A stretch of DNA of 64,000 nt from Polaribacter atrinae (GCF_038023995.1 NZ_CP150660.1:556501-620500); one strand, 5' to 3'. Counted from the stretch's first letter, positions 9,143 through 17,550 are shown. A program made the numbers and translations. The notes: generated from the sequence alone by a model not told the origin.

Positions 9143-10609
9143 ATGAAGATTCAATTATTCCCTAAAATAATATTCGTTTTTATCTTTTCTGTATTTCTTG
9201 TTAGTTGTGATAAGAGTGAGGATGGTATTCCTACTGATCTAGAAGTAGAAAATTTTGTTTGGAGAGGCTTAAATGCATTCTATTTATGGCAAAATGATAT
9301 TCCAGATTTGTCAGACTTACGTTTTAGCAATCAAAATCAATTAAATGCTTATTTAGAAGGTTATTCATCACCAGAAAGCTTATTTGAAAATTTATTAAAC
9401 AGACCAACAGATCGTTTTTCTTGGATTGTTGATGATTATGTGGCTTTAGAAAATTCTTTTGAAGGCATAAATTTAAGTACCGGAATGGAGTTTGGATTAA
9501 AACTTTATAGAGACAATTCTACAAATGTCTATGGATATGTAAGATACGTAATTCCTACTTCTGATGCAGATATTAAAGGAGTTACAAGAGGTGTGATTTT
9601 TAATACCGTTAACGGAACACAATTAACAGAGTCTAATTACTCTAGTTTACTTTTTAGCAGTACAACCCTTTTAGAAATTGGATTGGCAGACTATAATAAT
9701 GGAATTCCAACCGCCAACGGAACTACCATTTCTTTAACAAAAGAACTCGTTACAGAATATCCTGTGGCTATTTCTAAAGTATTAAATGAAGGTGGTAAAA
9801 AAATTGGTTACTTGATGTATAATCAATTTTCTAGTTCTTTTGATGGTGAATTAAATGCTGCTTTTGGTACTTTTAAATCACAACTAGTAGATGAGTTAAT
9901 AATAGATTTACGATATAATGGTGGTGGTTCTGTGAGAACAGCAACCTATTTAGGCGGAATGATTACCGGCTTATTTAATGGAGAAATATATTCTAAAGAA
10001 GTTTGGAATAGTAAAGTGCAAGCTGCATCAACAGACCCAACTCGTTTCTTAAACTATTTTACAGATGAAATAAACAATACAGATGTTAATGGAAACATTA
10101 TTTTACAAGAACCTATAAATAACCTAGATCTTCCTACCGTTTATTTTATTGTTTCTGGTAGTACTGCTTCTGCTTCAGAATTGGTTATAAATGCTTTAAG
10201 ACCTTATATAGATGTAAAACTTGTAGGTACAAAAACAGTAGGAAAACAAGTTGGCTCAGTGACTTTGTATGATTCTGAAAGTTTTACCAAAGAAGGAGCG
10301 GATTTTAACACATCGCACACGTATGCAATGCAACCAATTGTTTTAAAAATCTCTAATAAAGACGATCAAGATGAAATTGATGGCTTTACACCAGGAATAA
10401 CATTACCAGGAATTGAATTAGCAGAAGATTATGGTGATTTAGGTGAATTAGGAGAATTATCAGATCCTCTATTAAGTGCAACAGTCAACTACATTACAAC
10501 GGGAGCTAAAGGTATTTTTAAAACCAATAGTCAAGAGTATTCTGAAATTTTCAACTCTAAATTAGCTACACCAACAAGTAATAATATGTATGTAGATTTT
10601 AAGAAATAA
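9143..10609 (+). CDS. S41-family C-terminal processing peptidase, lipoprotein
   Basis: A 488-residue surface or periplasmic protease. The ATG at 9143 is preferred because it starts a lipoprotein signal peptide with lipobox LVSC; an in-frame TTG at 9119 would add eight residues in front of it. A PDZ-like region (about 100-210) precedes the tail-specific protease domain with LIIDLRYNGGG and the catalytic serine in SGSTASASELV. The flavobacterial branch of this family is usually annotated as S41 peptidase. It is divergent from the sigma operon, 158 bp away, and single-gene. Confidence 0.9.
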   Translation: MKIQLFPKIIFVFIFSVFLVSCDKSEDGIPTDLEVENFVWRGLNAFYLWQNDIPDLSDLRFSNQNQLNAYLEGYSSPESLFENLLNRPTDRFSWIVDDYVALENSFEGINLSTGMEFGLKLYRDNSTNVYGYVRYVIPTSDADIKGVTRGVIFNTVNGTQLTESNYSSLLFSSTTLLEIGLADYNNGIPTANGTTISLTKELVTEYPVAISKVLNEGGKKIGYLMYNQFSSSFDGELNAAFGTFKSQLVDELIIDLRYNGGGSVRTATYLGGMITGLFNGEIYSKEVWNSKVQAASTDPTRFLNYFTDEINNTDVNGNIILQEPINNLDLPTVYFIVSGSTASASELVINALRPYIDVKLVGTKTVGKQVGSVTLYDSESFTKEGADFNTSHTYAMQPIVLKISNKDDQDEIDGFTPGITLPGIELAEDYGDLGELGELSDPLLSATVNYITTGAKGIFKTNSQEYSEIFNSKLATPTSNNMYVDFKK

Positions 10610-10731
10610 ATTTAGAATGAACAGAGGTTTATAGTATTTACAAATACAATTATTTTTGTTTTCTAGACTATAAGTTTCCTGCTATTATCATAATATTATT
10701 TGGATGTTTTTTAATTCCAATTAAAATAATA

Positions 10732-10780
10732 AAACCCAGTATATTTTTCCAAATTGGTTAAAATACTGGGTTTGTATTTT
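10732..10780 (+). terminator. Intrinsic terminator after the S41 protease
   Basis: An 11-bp perfect stem (AAACCCAGTAT at 10732-10742 with ATACTGGGTTT at 10763-10773) is followed by GTATTTTTTG. It is 122 bp downstream of the stop codon, and the loop is 20 nt. Confidence 0.7.
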
Positions 10781-10819
10781 TTGTGTATTTGTGTTTTGTT
10801 TATGTTATTTTTAAATATA

Positions 10820-10985
10820 GCACGAGCGGGACGCTCTCGCTACAGGTTGATAATACTTAGTTTTTAGTTTAAAATAAGTACCATGGTTTTGCTGAAAACC
10901 AATTGTTTCCAACAGATAGATTCTATAAACAATTTCAATCAATAATAACTAGTCTTCAAGCTAGTACGAGTGTCTCGCTCGTGCC
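10820..10985. repeat. Inverted pair of G+C-rich repeat motifs
   Basis: GCACGAGCGGGACGCTCTCG (10820-10839) and, on the opposite strand, GGCACGAGCGAGACACTCGT (10985-10966) are imperfect copies facing each other 126 bp apart. Each is itself partly palindromic (GAGCG-GGA-CGCTC). They stand out in AT-rich intergenic DNA and look like the ends of a small non-autonomous element or a REP-type repeat. Confidence 0.6.
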
Positions 10986-11081
10986 AACACAACAATCTAA
11001 CTCTATTCTATTTCTAAAACAATTTCAAATACGCGATTCTACAGATAGTAAAATTCTAACTTAAACACTTCAAATAGATTA

Positions 11082-11234
11082 TCAATTCTTAGTTGATTTA
11101 CTTGGTTTTAACGAAGGCTTGTTACCAAGCGTATTTTTATTGTCTCTTCTTCTTTTATCAAGCGTACCATCTTGTTTTTTAGGCTTTAGTCCTGGTTTAA
11201 TTGCTTTAAAGATTTTCTCACTATTTTTATTTAA
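11082..11234 (-). pseudogene. Remnant of a small basic protein
   Basis: A 50-codon open frame on the minus strand reads as a very basic low-complexity tail (AIKPGLKPKKQDGTLDKRRR, then DNKNTLGNKPSLKPSKSTKN) and ends at TGA (11084-11082). It has the look of real coding sequence, but no ATG, GTG or TTG is available before the upstream in-frame TAG, so the 5' end is missing or the start is atypical. I do not recognise the family. Confidence 0.35.
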
Positions 11235-11463
11235 CTATTAGATATTAAAAATAATCAGTTGACATGATAATTTTTTACGGAAATCCACAAGTAACTTAAA
11301 AAATGTTATAATCCAATTCCACACACATTCCACTTCACTCCTATCCTAATTTGATAAAAATAATTGCTAAACATCAGAAATTATACTATTTAAATTTCAT
11401 AAAATTTTAACGCTTTTAAAGACGTAACTATCCATTTATACACTATTTTTGCGCTCTTAAATT

Positions 11464-11556
11464 AATTATCAAGAATCTCAAAAAAAGGAGATAGCAACCT
11501 GCAATAACGAGCAAGGTGCTAAATAGATAAGCCAATTAATTGGAACCAATGTTAAC
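11464..11556 (+). promoter_or_regulatory. SAM-I/SAM-IV-type riboswitch
   Basis: The conserved S-adenosylmethionine core is visible: P1 TTATC (11466-11470) with GATAA (11525-11529), the CAAGA segment, a short P2 hairpin TCTC-GAGA, AGCAACC, P3, and AAGGTGCTAAAT. P4 is absent from the junction, and instead a hairpin CCAATTAATTGG follows P1, an arrangement typical of SAM-IV or SAM-I/IV-variant aptamers rather than SAM-I. It ends about 50 bp before an NhaC-family carrier gene, a family that includes methionine transporters controlled by S-box RNAs. The P2 pseudoknot of SAM-I is not evident. Confidence 0.75.
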
Positions 11557-11608
11557 TCATAATTCTACTTATAAGCAGCTATGTCCTTTTTAGAATGAAA
11601 AAAGTAAC

Positions 11609-12916
11609 ATGGAAAATTCAAACACAATTACCCCAAAATTTAGCGCATTAATTCCCTTATTCGTATTTGTATGTACGTTTTTAGGTGTTGGCATCTATCA
11701 AAATGATTTTTATGCATTACCTGCTCCTATTGCAGTAATAGCAGGTATTATTGTGGCTTTTTTAATGTTTAGACAATCTATCAACTCTAAAATTAAAACA
11801 CTGTTACAAGGTTGTGGAGATGATAAAATATTAACCATGTGTTTAATCTATTTGCTAGCAGGTGCCTTTGCTACCATTACAAAATCTACAGGTAGTGTAG
11901 ATGCTATTGTAAGTCTTGGGTTAGATTATATTAACATACAATATATTTACTTTGGTATTTTTATAATTGCTGGTTTTTTATCGGTTTCAACAGGTACTTC
12001 AGTTGGTGCCATTGTTGCATTAGCGCCAATTGTTATCGGTATTGCAGAAAAAAGTAGCGTAGATTTATCCATACTTTGTGGCGCATTATTAGGCGGTAGT
12101 ATGTTTGGTGATAATCTATCTGTAATTTCTGATACTACCATTGCTGCCACACAATCTTTGGGCTGTAAAATGAGTGATAAATTTAAACAAAATATTAAAA
12201 TTGCCATTCCCGCTGCATTATTTACCATTGCAATCTTAATTATTCAAGGTTTAGGATTAAAAGAGGTAGCAACTGAAACTGTAACGTATAATTATTCTGT
12301 ACTAAAAATAGTACCATACTTATTGGTGATTACCTTATCTATAGTAGGTGTTAATGTATTTATAACTTTACTATTAGGTGTTCTTTCTGGCATCTTTTTA
12401 GGTTTAATCTATGGAGATTTCACACTTCTTGAATCGACTAAAATAGCCTATACAGGTTTTACAAGTATGACTGAAATTTTCTTATTATCCTTACTTACAG
12501 GTGGATTAGCTGCTTTGGTGAAAAAAAATGGTGGGATTGATTTTATACTGCTAAAAATTAAGACACTTATAAAAAGTAAAAAATCAGCTCAATTTGGCAT
12601 TGCAACTTTAGTAAGTACCATTAACATGGCGATTGCTAATAATACGGTTTCTATAATAATTTCTGGTCCCATTGCAAAAACAATTAACGATGAGTACGGT
12701 TTAGACAATAAAAAAACAGCATCTATATTAGATATATTTGCCTGCATTACGCAAGGCCTTTTGCCTTATGGCGCACAGGTTTTAATGATCTTAAGTTTCT
12801 CTAACGGAAAAATAGATTACCTAGATTTAGTTTCTAATACCTGGTATTTGGCATTATTATTTATATATACCTTATTATTTATCAGCTTTAAACCACTAAG
12901 ATTTGGTTCTAATTAA
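11609..12916 (+). CDS. NhaC-family transporter, probable methionine transporter (MetT-like)
   Basis: A 435-residue integral membrane protein with about 11-12 hydrophobic helices and the conserved GGSMFGDNLSVISDTT segment (about residues 160-176) of the NhaC/ArsB-like ion-transporter superfamily. Family members are annotated as Na+/H+ antiporters, but a branch (MetT) was predicted as methionine transporters from S-box regulation. Here the gene lies directly behind a SAM riboswitch, which argues strongly for methionine uptake that is shut off when SAM is plentiful. It is single-gene with a strong terminator. Substrate is inferred from regulation only. Confidence 0.8.
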   Translation: MENSNTITPKFSALIPLFVFVCTFLGVGIYQNDFYALPAPIAVIAGIIVAFLMFRQSINSKIKTLLQGCGDDKILTMCLIYLLAGAFATITKSTGSVDAIVSLGLDYINIQYIYFGIFIIAGFLSVSTGTSVGAIVALAPIVIGIAEKSSVDLSILCGALLGGSMFGDNLSVISDTTIAATQSLGCKMSDKFKQNIKIAIPAALFTIAILIIQGLGLKEVATETVTYNYSVLKIVPYLLVITLSIVGVNVFITLLLGVLSGIFLGLIYGDFTLLESTKIAYTGFTSMTEIFLLSLLTGGLAALVKKNGGIDFILLKIKTLIKSKKSAQFGIATLVSTINMAIANNTVSIIISGPIAKTINDEYGLDNKKTASILDIFACITQGLLPYGAQVLMILSFSNGKIDYLDLVSNTWYLALLFIYTLLFISFKPLRFGSN

Positions 12917-12921
12917 AAATA

Positions 12922-12960
12922 AAAACAGCATCTAAGTTATTTAGATGCTGTTTTATTTTT
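12922..12960 (+). terminator. Intrinsic terminator after the NhaC-family gene
   Basis: A 14-bp perfect stem (AAAACAGCATCTAA with TTAGATGCTGTTTT) with a 5-nt loop and trailing ATTTTT. It can probably also stop transcripts from the convergent ene-reductase gene. Confidence 0.85.
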
Positions 12961-13006
12961 AATAGTATTTTAGGACGTAAATTCCTTATTTAAGGATCTT
13001 TTTAAA

Positions 13007-14101
13007 TTATTTAGTAGCATTTGAATAATCTGTATATCCCTTTGTTCCTGTTGTGTAAAACGTATCTTGATCCCATGCTGCTAATTCTAAATTGTTTTCA
13101 AAACGCGCTACTAAATCAGGATTAGAGATAAATGGCTTTCCGTAAGCGATTAAATCGGCATCACCAGCTTCTAATACTTTGTTTCCTTTTTCTTGATCAA
13201 ACGCTGTGTTAATAATTAACGTACCCTTGTATAAAGGTCTAAAGTGTTTTGCTATTTCTGTTACAGCAAAAGGAACTTTAGAAACATCTGTAAACGGTTC
13301 CGATAAATGTACGTAGGCTAAATTGTAATCGTTTAATTTTTTAATAATGTATTCGAACGTCGGAATGGTATCTTTATCCATGGTAATTCCGAATAAACCA
13401 TCTAAAGACGGATTAAAACGCACTCCAATTTTTTCTTGCGGAATCACTTCTTTCATAGCGTCTAAAACTTCGAAGAAAAAACGAGCTCTATTTTCAATAC
13501 TTCCACCATAAATATCTGTTCTTTTATTAGAGCTTCCGTTAAAGAATTGTTGAAACAAATATCCATTTGATGAATGAATTTCTACCCCATCAAAACCAGC
13601 TTTTACTGCATTTGCTGCTGCATTTTTAAAATCTTCTACAGTTTGTTTAATATCAGAAATCGTCATTTCCTTTGGAGTAACCGTGTCTTTGAAACCTTCT
13701 GGAGTAAATGATTTTGAATTAGGATTTAAGGCTGAAGCCGAAACTGGCAATTCGCCATTATGAAAATCCGGATGAGAAATACGACCAACATGCCAAAGTT
13801 GAATAAAGATTTTTCCGTCTTTATCGTGTACACGCTTGGTTACTTTTTTCCAACCTTCTACTTGCGCATCAGTATGAATTCCGGGAGTATTAATATGCCC
13901 AACAGCTTGTTTAGACACTTGAGAACCTTCTGTAATAATTAAACCAGCCGAAGCACGTTGCTCATAATACAAGCCTTGTAATTCGTCGGTTGCTACTTTA
14001 CCTTCGTTATCTGCACGACTACGCGTCATTGGTGCCATAACGATTCTGTTCTTTAAATTTAAATTTTTATGATATGGAGTTAATAAGTGTTGTTTACTCA
14101 T
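13007..14101 (-). CDS. Old-yellow-enzyme family alkene reductase (NemA-like)
   Basis: A 364-residue FMN-dependent (beta/alpha)8 enzyme reducing activated C=C bonds with NAD(P)H in the cytoplasm. Family marks: MAPMTRSRA at the N-terminus, FIQLWHVGRISHP (~100), and GFDGVEIHSSNGYL (~170-183) followed by NKRTDIYGGSIENRARF. The usual HGANGYL is HSSNGYL here, keeping the substrate-binding His and Asn. Near the C-terminus, the phosphate-binding strand and GKPFISNPDL are present. Length is normal. It is a single gene, typical of electrophile defence reductases, with no linked regulator. Confidence 0.93.
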   Translation of the reverse strand: MSKQHLLTPYHKNLNLKNRIVMAPMTRSRADNEGKVATDELQGLYYEQRASAGLIITEGSQVSKQAVGHINTPGIHTDAQVEGWKKVTKRVHDKDGKIFIQLWHVGRISHPDFHNGELPVSASALNPNSKSFTPEGFKDTVTPKEMTISDIKQTVEDFKNAAANAVKAGFDGVEIHSSNGYLFQQFFNGSSNKRTDIYGGSIENRARFFFEVLDAMKEVIPQEKIGVRFNPSLDGLFGITMDKDTIPTFEYIIKKLNDYNLAYVHLSEPFTDVSKVPFAVTEIAKHFRPLYKGTLIINTAFDQEKGNKVLEAGDADLIAYGKPFISNPDLVARFENNLELAAWDQDTFYTTGTKGYTDYSNATK

Positions 14102-14341
14102 TTAATAATGTATTAATTGTTAATGAGTACAAATTTACAACTCTTCTTTATTCTTTTTTGGTTTACTACCTTTTTTAAGAATAGTTTTAACATTAACGAT
14201 GAATTTTAAATTCGTTAAAAATATCTATAATACTAACCTAAAATCTCTAATTTGATAATGTAGCACACTCTATAGATAAAAATGTGCTGACTTATTTGGT
14301 ATTACAACCTGAAAAAGAACAATAACTTAAGTTTTATATTT

Positions 14342-14536
14342 TTAATCCGTTTTTAACGCCATCAACTCCTTTTCAAGTTTTTCTGCTTTGACTTTAAATG
14401 ATTCCATCGCTTTTTTAAGTTGACTTACTTTTTTAATGATATTTTCATCCTGAAGTGCTTCGTAAGAAATAACTCCGTTTGTTTCTTTTATTTTTGATTT
14501 GCCGCCACACGTTGGGCAATTTGCTACTTGACTCAT
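14342..14536 (-). CDS. Small CxxC protein with coiled coil
   Basis: A 64-residue protein beginning with a CPTCGG knuckle (Cys8, Cys11) and continuing into a charged helix (about 29-62) with heptad-like leucine/lysine spacing. One CxxC alone could bind zinc only as a dimer. It lies 7 bp behind the O-methyltransferase gene, so the two are co-transcribed and possibly partner. I do not recognise a family. Confidence 0.65.
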   Translation of the reverse strand: MSQVANCPTCGGKSKIKETNGVISYEALQDENIIKKVSQLKKAMESFKVKAEKLEKELMALKTD

Positions 14537-14543
14537 AATCTCT

Positions 14544-15164
14544 TTATTTTTTTAAACTAATTAAAACTACTTTTCCTCCAAATTGAGGCTCTAATTGATA
14601 CTTACTATTTTTACGAATTACATTTATAAAAGCTTTAGCTTCTACCATTTCTGCATTATCTACATAGATAAATGTGTTGGCATGAAATTTAGATTCAAGC
14701 ATTTGAAATATAGATAAGTACAAATCTTTCCAGCCATCTAACAGTAATAAATCAATGGAATCATTATGATTTTTTAAGGTTTCCACAGCATCTCCAACTC
14801 TAACATCAATAAGGTCACTCACTCCTGCCCTTTTAAAGTTTTCAATTGCTTTATCCGCTTTCGAAGCAATTAATTCTGTGGTAATGATGCGTCCGCCTGT
14901 TTCAAGAACACCTTGTGCTAAAAAGAGTGTCGATATTCCGAAAGAAGTTCCGAATTCGACAATTCTTTTAAGTTTATTATCTGTAATTAATTTGATTAAA
15001 CCCTGGCCTTGTTCTTTTGAAATTGACAGATATGCATCTTTAAAATCTAAAGGTTCCATTGATCTCAAAATGCTTTTTGCTGCGCCTTTTATCATTTTAA
15101 GCCGATCATATTTAGAATCTTTAAATAATTCTTCTAATGTAGCTTCTATTTTTTCTGTAACCAT
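14544..15164 (-). CDS. SAM-dependent O-methyltransferase-like protein
   Basis: A 206-residue class I methyltransferase. The SAM-binding motif I is IVEFGTSFGISTLFLA (about 86-101), followed by an acidic strand end IITTE and the post-motif DLLLLDGWKD, in which DLLLLDG is characteristic of the catechol-O-methyltransferase-like family. The N-terminal helical segment is also typical. The substrate cannot be told; the GWKD variant of the usual DADK/DG motif could mean altered metal binding. It is followed 7 bp later by the small CxxC gene. Confidence 0.8.
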   Translation of the reverse strand: MVTEKIEATLEELFKDSKYDRLKMIKGAAKSILRSMEPLDFKDAYLSISKEQGQGLIKLITDNKLKRIVEFGTSFGISTLFLAQGVLETGGRIITTELIASKADKAIENFKRAGVSDLIDVRVGDAVETLKNHNDSIDLLLLDGWKDLYLSIFQMLESKFHANTFIYVDNAEMVEAKAFINVIRKNSKYQLEPQFGGKVVLISLKK

Positions 15165-15282
15165 AACTATTAATTTTTATAAAAAGGAATACCTTTATTT
15201 TAAGTTGTTGGTATTCCTTTTACGATTCATCTTTGTTCATTATGAAGTCTGAATGGATGAAATAAAATTCATTAAAAAAAAG

Positions 15283-15726
15283 TTATTCAGCTATTTTTAA
15301 ATGATCAATAATTCCACTCATAAATACTGTTTTCAAAGTTCTTTCTGGTTTGTTTTCGTACCCAACAATAACAGAACTATGCACTACCATTCTATTAAAA
15401 TCAAAGACGATGGTTAAATAGTCTTTCTTATCTGTTTCATGCCAATTAACAACATAAATATTTTGATCTATTTTAGAAGAACGATAAGAAATATCTTCAT
15501 TTCCGTTTCCTTTACCTGGCCCAACAACCCATTCATATTTTGCTTTTCCATTGTTAAACTCCATATGTATTGCTTTGCCATCTTGATACTGAAAGTTTAA
15601 AGAATATCCATCTAAAAGATGTTCTGCTTCTCCAAATTGAAATTTATTTTTCTCTGTTGTATGGTTTTGTGAAAAACCTAAACTGAAAGTAATAAGGCTA
15701 ATAAGTGTGATTAATTTTAGTTTCAT
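15283..15726 (-). CDS. Exported MoaF-like (calycin fold) protein
   Basis: A 147-residue protein with a signal peptide (MKLKLITLISLITFSLGFSQ). The mature part resembles MoaF/phenolic-acid-decarboxylase-like small beta barrels: GYSLNFQYQDG, then YEWVVGPGKGNG, then IDQNIYVVNWHE, a strand pattern these families share. The ligand or reaction is unknown. It is 118 bp downstream of the methyltransferase start on the same strand and is probably its own unit. Confidence 0.55.
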   Translation of the reverse strand: MKLKLITLISLITFSLGFSQNHTTEKNKFQFGEAEHLLDGYSLNFQYQDGKAIHMEFNNGKAKYEWVVGPGKGNGNEDISYRSSKIDQNIYVVNWHETDKKDYLTIVFDFNRMVVHSSVIVGYENKPERTLKTVFMSGIIDHLKIAE

Positions 15727-16060
15727 TTTTATCGATTTTAATGGTTAAATTTTCTATTATTATTTAATTTAGAGGTTGATGCAATTAGTACAATCACAAC
15801 CAAAATTTTATTATTTGTTTAGCTTCTTGTCTAAATAAATCATAAAAAGAGGTGTGTTCACCAATAACTAGTTCCATCTTAATTATTCGTACTGCAAAGA
15901 TGTAGTAACTCCTTAGAATTAAGATAATCAAAATGATGATAAAAATGGTAAAAGTGTAACCGAATGCTATTTTTGCTCTCTGAATTTAAGTGGGGTAAAA
16001 GTGGTGTTTTTTCTAAAAAAAAAACGAATCATATTGGCAGGTTCCTCAAAACCTGTTATA
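15727..16060. other. Intergenic region with no convincing gene
   Basis: AT-rich spacer upstream of the MoaF-like gene. It contains only a 27-codon ATG frame on the minus strand (15877-15794), too short and without conserved features to call, and a plus-strand frame at 15964-16155 that runs through repeat sequence. Confidence 0.5.
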
Positions 16061-16219
16061 TAGCTTATTTCGGAATGACAAATTGTATGCAATTTAAAAA
16101 GGCTTATTTTGTAATGACAAGTTGTAGGTTATCTAAAAAAGCTCTTTTGGAGTGAAGACTTGGTCTACTCTAGAAAGGATTATTTAGGAGAGATTAATTC
16201 TATGCTATCTAAAAAAACC
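16061..16219 (+). repeat. Four imperfect ~40-bp tandem repeats
   Basis: Units start near 16061, 16102, 16141 and 16178. The first two share GCTTATTT...AATGACAA-TTGTA, and units 1, 2 and 4 end in a variant of AT-CTAAAAAA (AATTTAAAAA, TATCTAAAAAA, TATCTAAAAAA). The third unit is the most diverged. This explains the low-complexity frame found here. Confidence 0.55.
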
Positions 16220-16247
16220 TCGTAAGCTTTTAAACTTACAAGGTTTT
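16211..16247 (-). terminator. Intrinsic terminator
   Basis: A 13-bp stem with one mismatch (AAAACCTCGTAAG with CTTACAAGGTTTT), 8-nt loop, and an A run on its left that gives a T-tail on the minus strand. It lies 39 bp past the stop of the minus-strand gene ending at 16286. Confidence 0.75.
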
Positions 16248-16285
16248 AACAACTACTTTACTCTCTTTCTTAAATTGTTTGTTCT

Positions 16286-16738
16286 TTATCTTATGGTAAT
16301 TGTATTACCACAGCCAGAATTTGCACTATACACTTTAGTACTAGTAGAGCTATATCTATGAGTGCCTCCATTATAAGTATGATTTTGTATGTAAGCATCC
16401 TGTTTGCACTCCCATTTTGCGGTACCACCTGCAGGCACTTCTACTCCTTTATTATGGCTACTACTACTTCCTACATAAATACTACTTCCGCTAGTATTTT
16501 TAAGTGTTACCACACTTGCATTTTGTGCTCCTTGGTAATTCGCTTCATTTAGTTTTTTTCTTCTTTCTAATTCTTGCCATTCTGGTGTTGCTTTCACAGA
16601 ATCATTGTGTCTTTTAGCTTCTGCCCATGATGCGTCACTTGCAGCTTTTTCTTTTGCCAATTTATCTATAGTAAGTTTTGCAACGTTTTTATCAGATTGC
16701 TTTTGTTTTGCAGTTCTACCATCTTGTTTTGCTTTCAT
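16286..16738 (-). CDS. Hypothetical protein with charged N-terminus and Ser/Gly-rich C-domain
   Basis: A 150-residue protein if started at the ATG at 16738; an upstream TTG at 16807 would add 23 residues. The N-terminal ~70 residues are Lys/Asp/Ala-rich and helical with no signal peptide. The C-terminal ~78 residues change to a Ser/Thr/Asn/Gly-rich, probably all-beta region (TLKNTSGSSIYVGSSSSHNK, then VPAGGTAKWECKQDAY) with two cysteines. It follows an exported protein gene on the same strand by 82 bp. I do not recognise it. Confidence 0.6.
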   Translation of the reverse strand: MKAKQDGRTAKQKQSDKNVAKLTIDKLAKEKAASDASWAEAKRHNDSVKATPEWQELERRKKLNEANYQGAQNASVVTLKNTSGSSIYVGSSSSHNKGVEVPAGGTAKWECKQDAYIQNHTYNGGTHRYSSTSTKVYSANSGCGNTITIR

Positions 16739-16820
16739 GACAACTAAATAATCTGTAATTATTTTATCTAAAATCCTTCTTTTTGAACTCTTTATATTCA
16801 GGTCCAAAAACGCCGACAGA

Positions 16821-17363
16821 TCATAATGCTTCCTTTTTTAACGCTTTCATTTTTGCGAAAAAAGAGTTCTTCTTTTTAGTCTTTTTCTCCTTTTTCTCAG
16901 CATCAGCCTTTACAGGTGCAGTTCCTGCTTTTATATAGACAGCGTAAATACTTTTAAAAGTAGCAAATTTTGTTGAAACTCCTTCAAGAGCAAAAACATA
17001 ATCATCAATAGATACATAGTAGCTATTAGAGCCCCAACCTTCTATTGTAACAACAGACTCATATGGATACCCAGAACACGTTATTTTTTCATCTGAAAGA
17101 TCAATTGTCGTTTTAGTTTCTCCTTTTTTTGGACCTTCTTGTATAATCGTAGAAAATTTAGAATCTTCTCCTGTTGGTAAATATTCTTTTTTAAATTTAA
17201 CCGAACTTCCTTTTTCTTCTGCCTTATAAGTTCCATCTCCCGCTTTTGACACCTTTAAATATAGGTTATAAGTCTCTGTTTCAGAAATGTTCTCAAAAAA
17301 GCTTTTTTGTGCTTGTGTTGCAGTTGTTATGAATAGTACAACTGCTAAAATTAAATGTTTCAT
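16821..17363 (-). CDS. Exported hypothetical protein
   Basis: A 180-residue protein. The ATG at 17363 is chosen because it starts a clear signal peptide (MKHLILAVVLFITTATQAQ); the longer frame to 17480 adds a 39-residue stretch that is not protein-like and covers the repeat array upstream. The mature part is beta-rich with a Lys-rich tail (KKEKKTKKK). The stop TGA (16821) is followed in frame by 17 protein-like codons (SVGVFGPEYKEFKKKDFR) before the next stop, so the end may have been mutated. No family recognised. Confidence 0.65.
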   Translation of the reverse strand: MKHLILAVVLFITTATQAQKSFFENISETETYNLYLKVSKAGDGTYKAEEKGSSVKFKKEYLPTGEDSKFSTIIQEGPKKGETKTTIDLSDEKITCSGYPYESVVTIEGWGSNSYYVSIDDYVFALEGVSTKFATFKSIYAVYIKAGTAPVKADAEKKEKKTKKKNSFFAKMKALKKEAL

Positions 17364-17439
17364 TGGTTTTATTGTTTTGGTTTTCAAATTGATGTTTCTT
17401 TCTTTTTTACAACAGGTCAAAATTAGAACTAAACACGGT

Positions 17440-17512
17440 TTTACGTCATTCAAAAAATGACTATTTAAGTCAGAAATCAACCATTTGATTCAAAAAGCTA
17501 CTATTTGGGTCA
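17440..17512. promoter_or_regulatory. Array of 13-bp direct repeats with exact 20-bp period
   Basis: ACTATTTAAGTCA (17460-17472), ACCATTTGATTCA (17480-17492) and ACTATTTGGGTCA (17500-17512) repeat every 20 bp, with a half-conserved copy at 17440-17452. Consensus AC(T/C)ATTTnn(G/T)TCA. The array lies between two divergent genes for exported proteins, about 40 bp upstream of a -7 element at 17551. Its phasing at about two helical turns suggests a cooperative activator, as seen for LytTR-type regulators, although the motif is not their known consensus. Confidence 0.55.
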
Positions 17513-17550
17513 AAGCCTTTATACGTCCAAATAATTCCATAATTAAAGTA

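Noticed and set aside
14249..14290. AGCACA...TGTGCT hairpin upstream of the ene-reductase
   Set aside because: Only a 6-bp stem with a 15-nt loop and no T run; not enough for a terminator or operator call.
15794..15877. 27-codon ATG frame on the minus strand upstream of the MoaF-like gene
   Set aside because: Protein-like at first glance (MELVIGEHTSFYDLF) but too short and without any conserved feature or clear start signal.
15964..16155. 63-codon plus-strand frame
   Set aside because: It runs through the ~40-bp tandem repeats; composition is not protein-like and there is no signal or family pattern.
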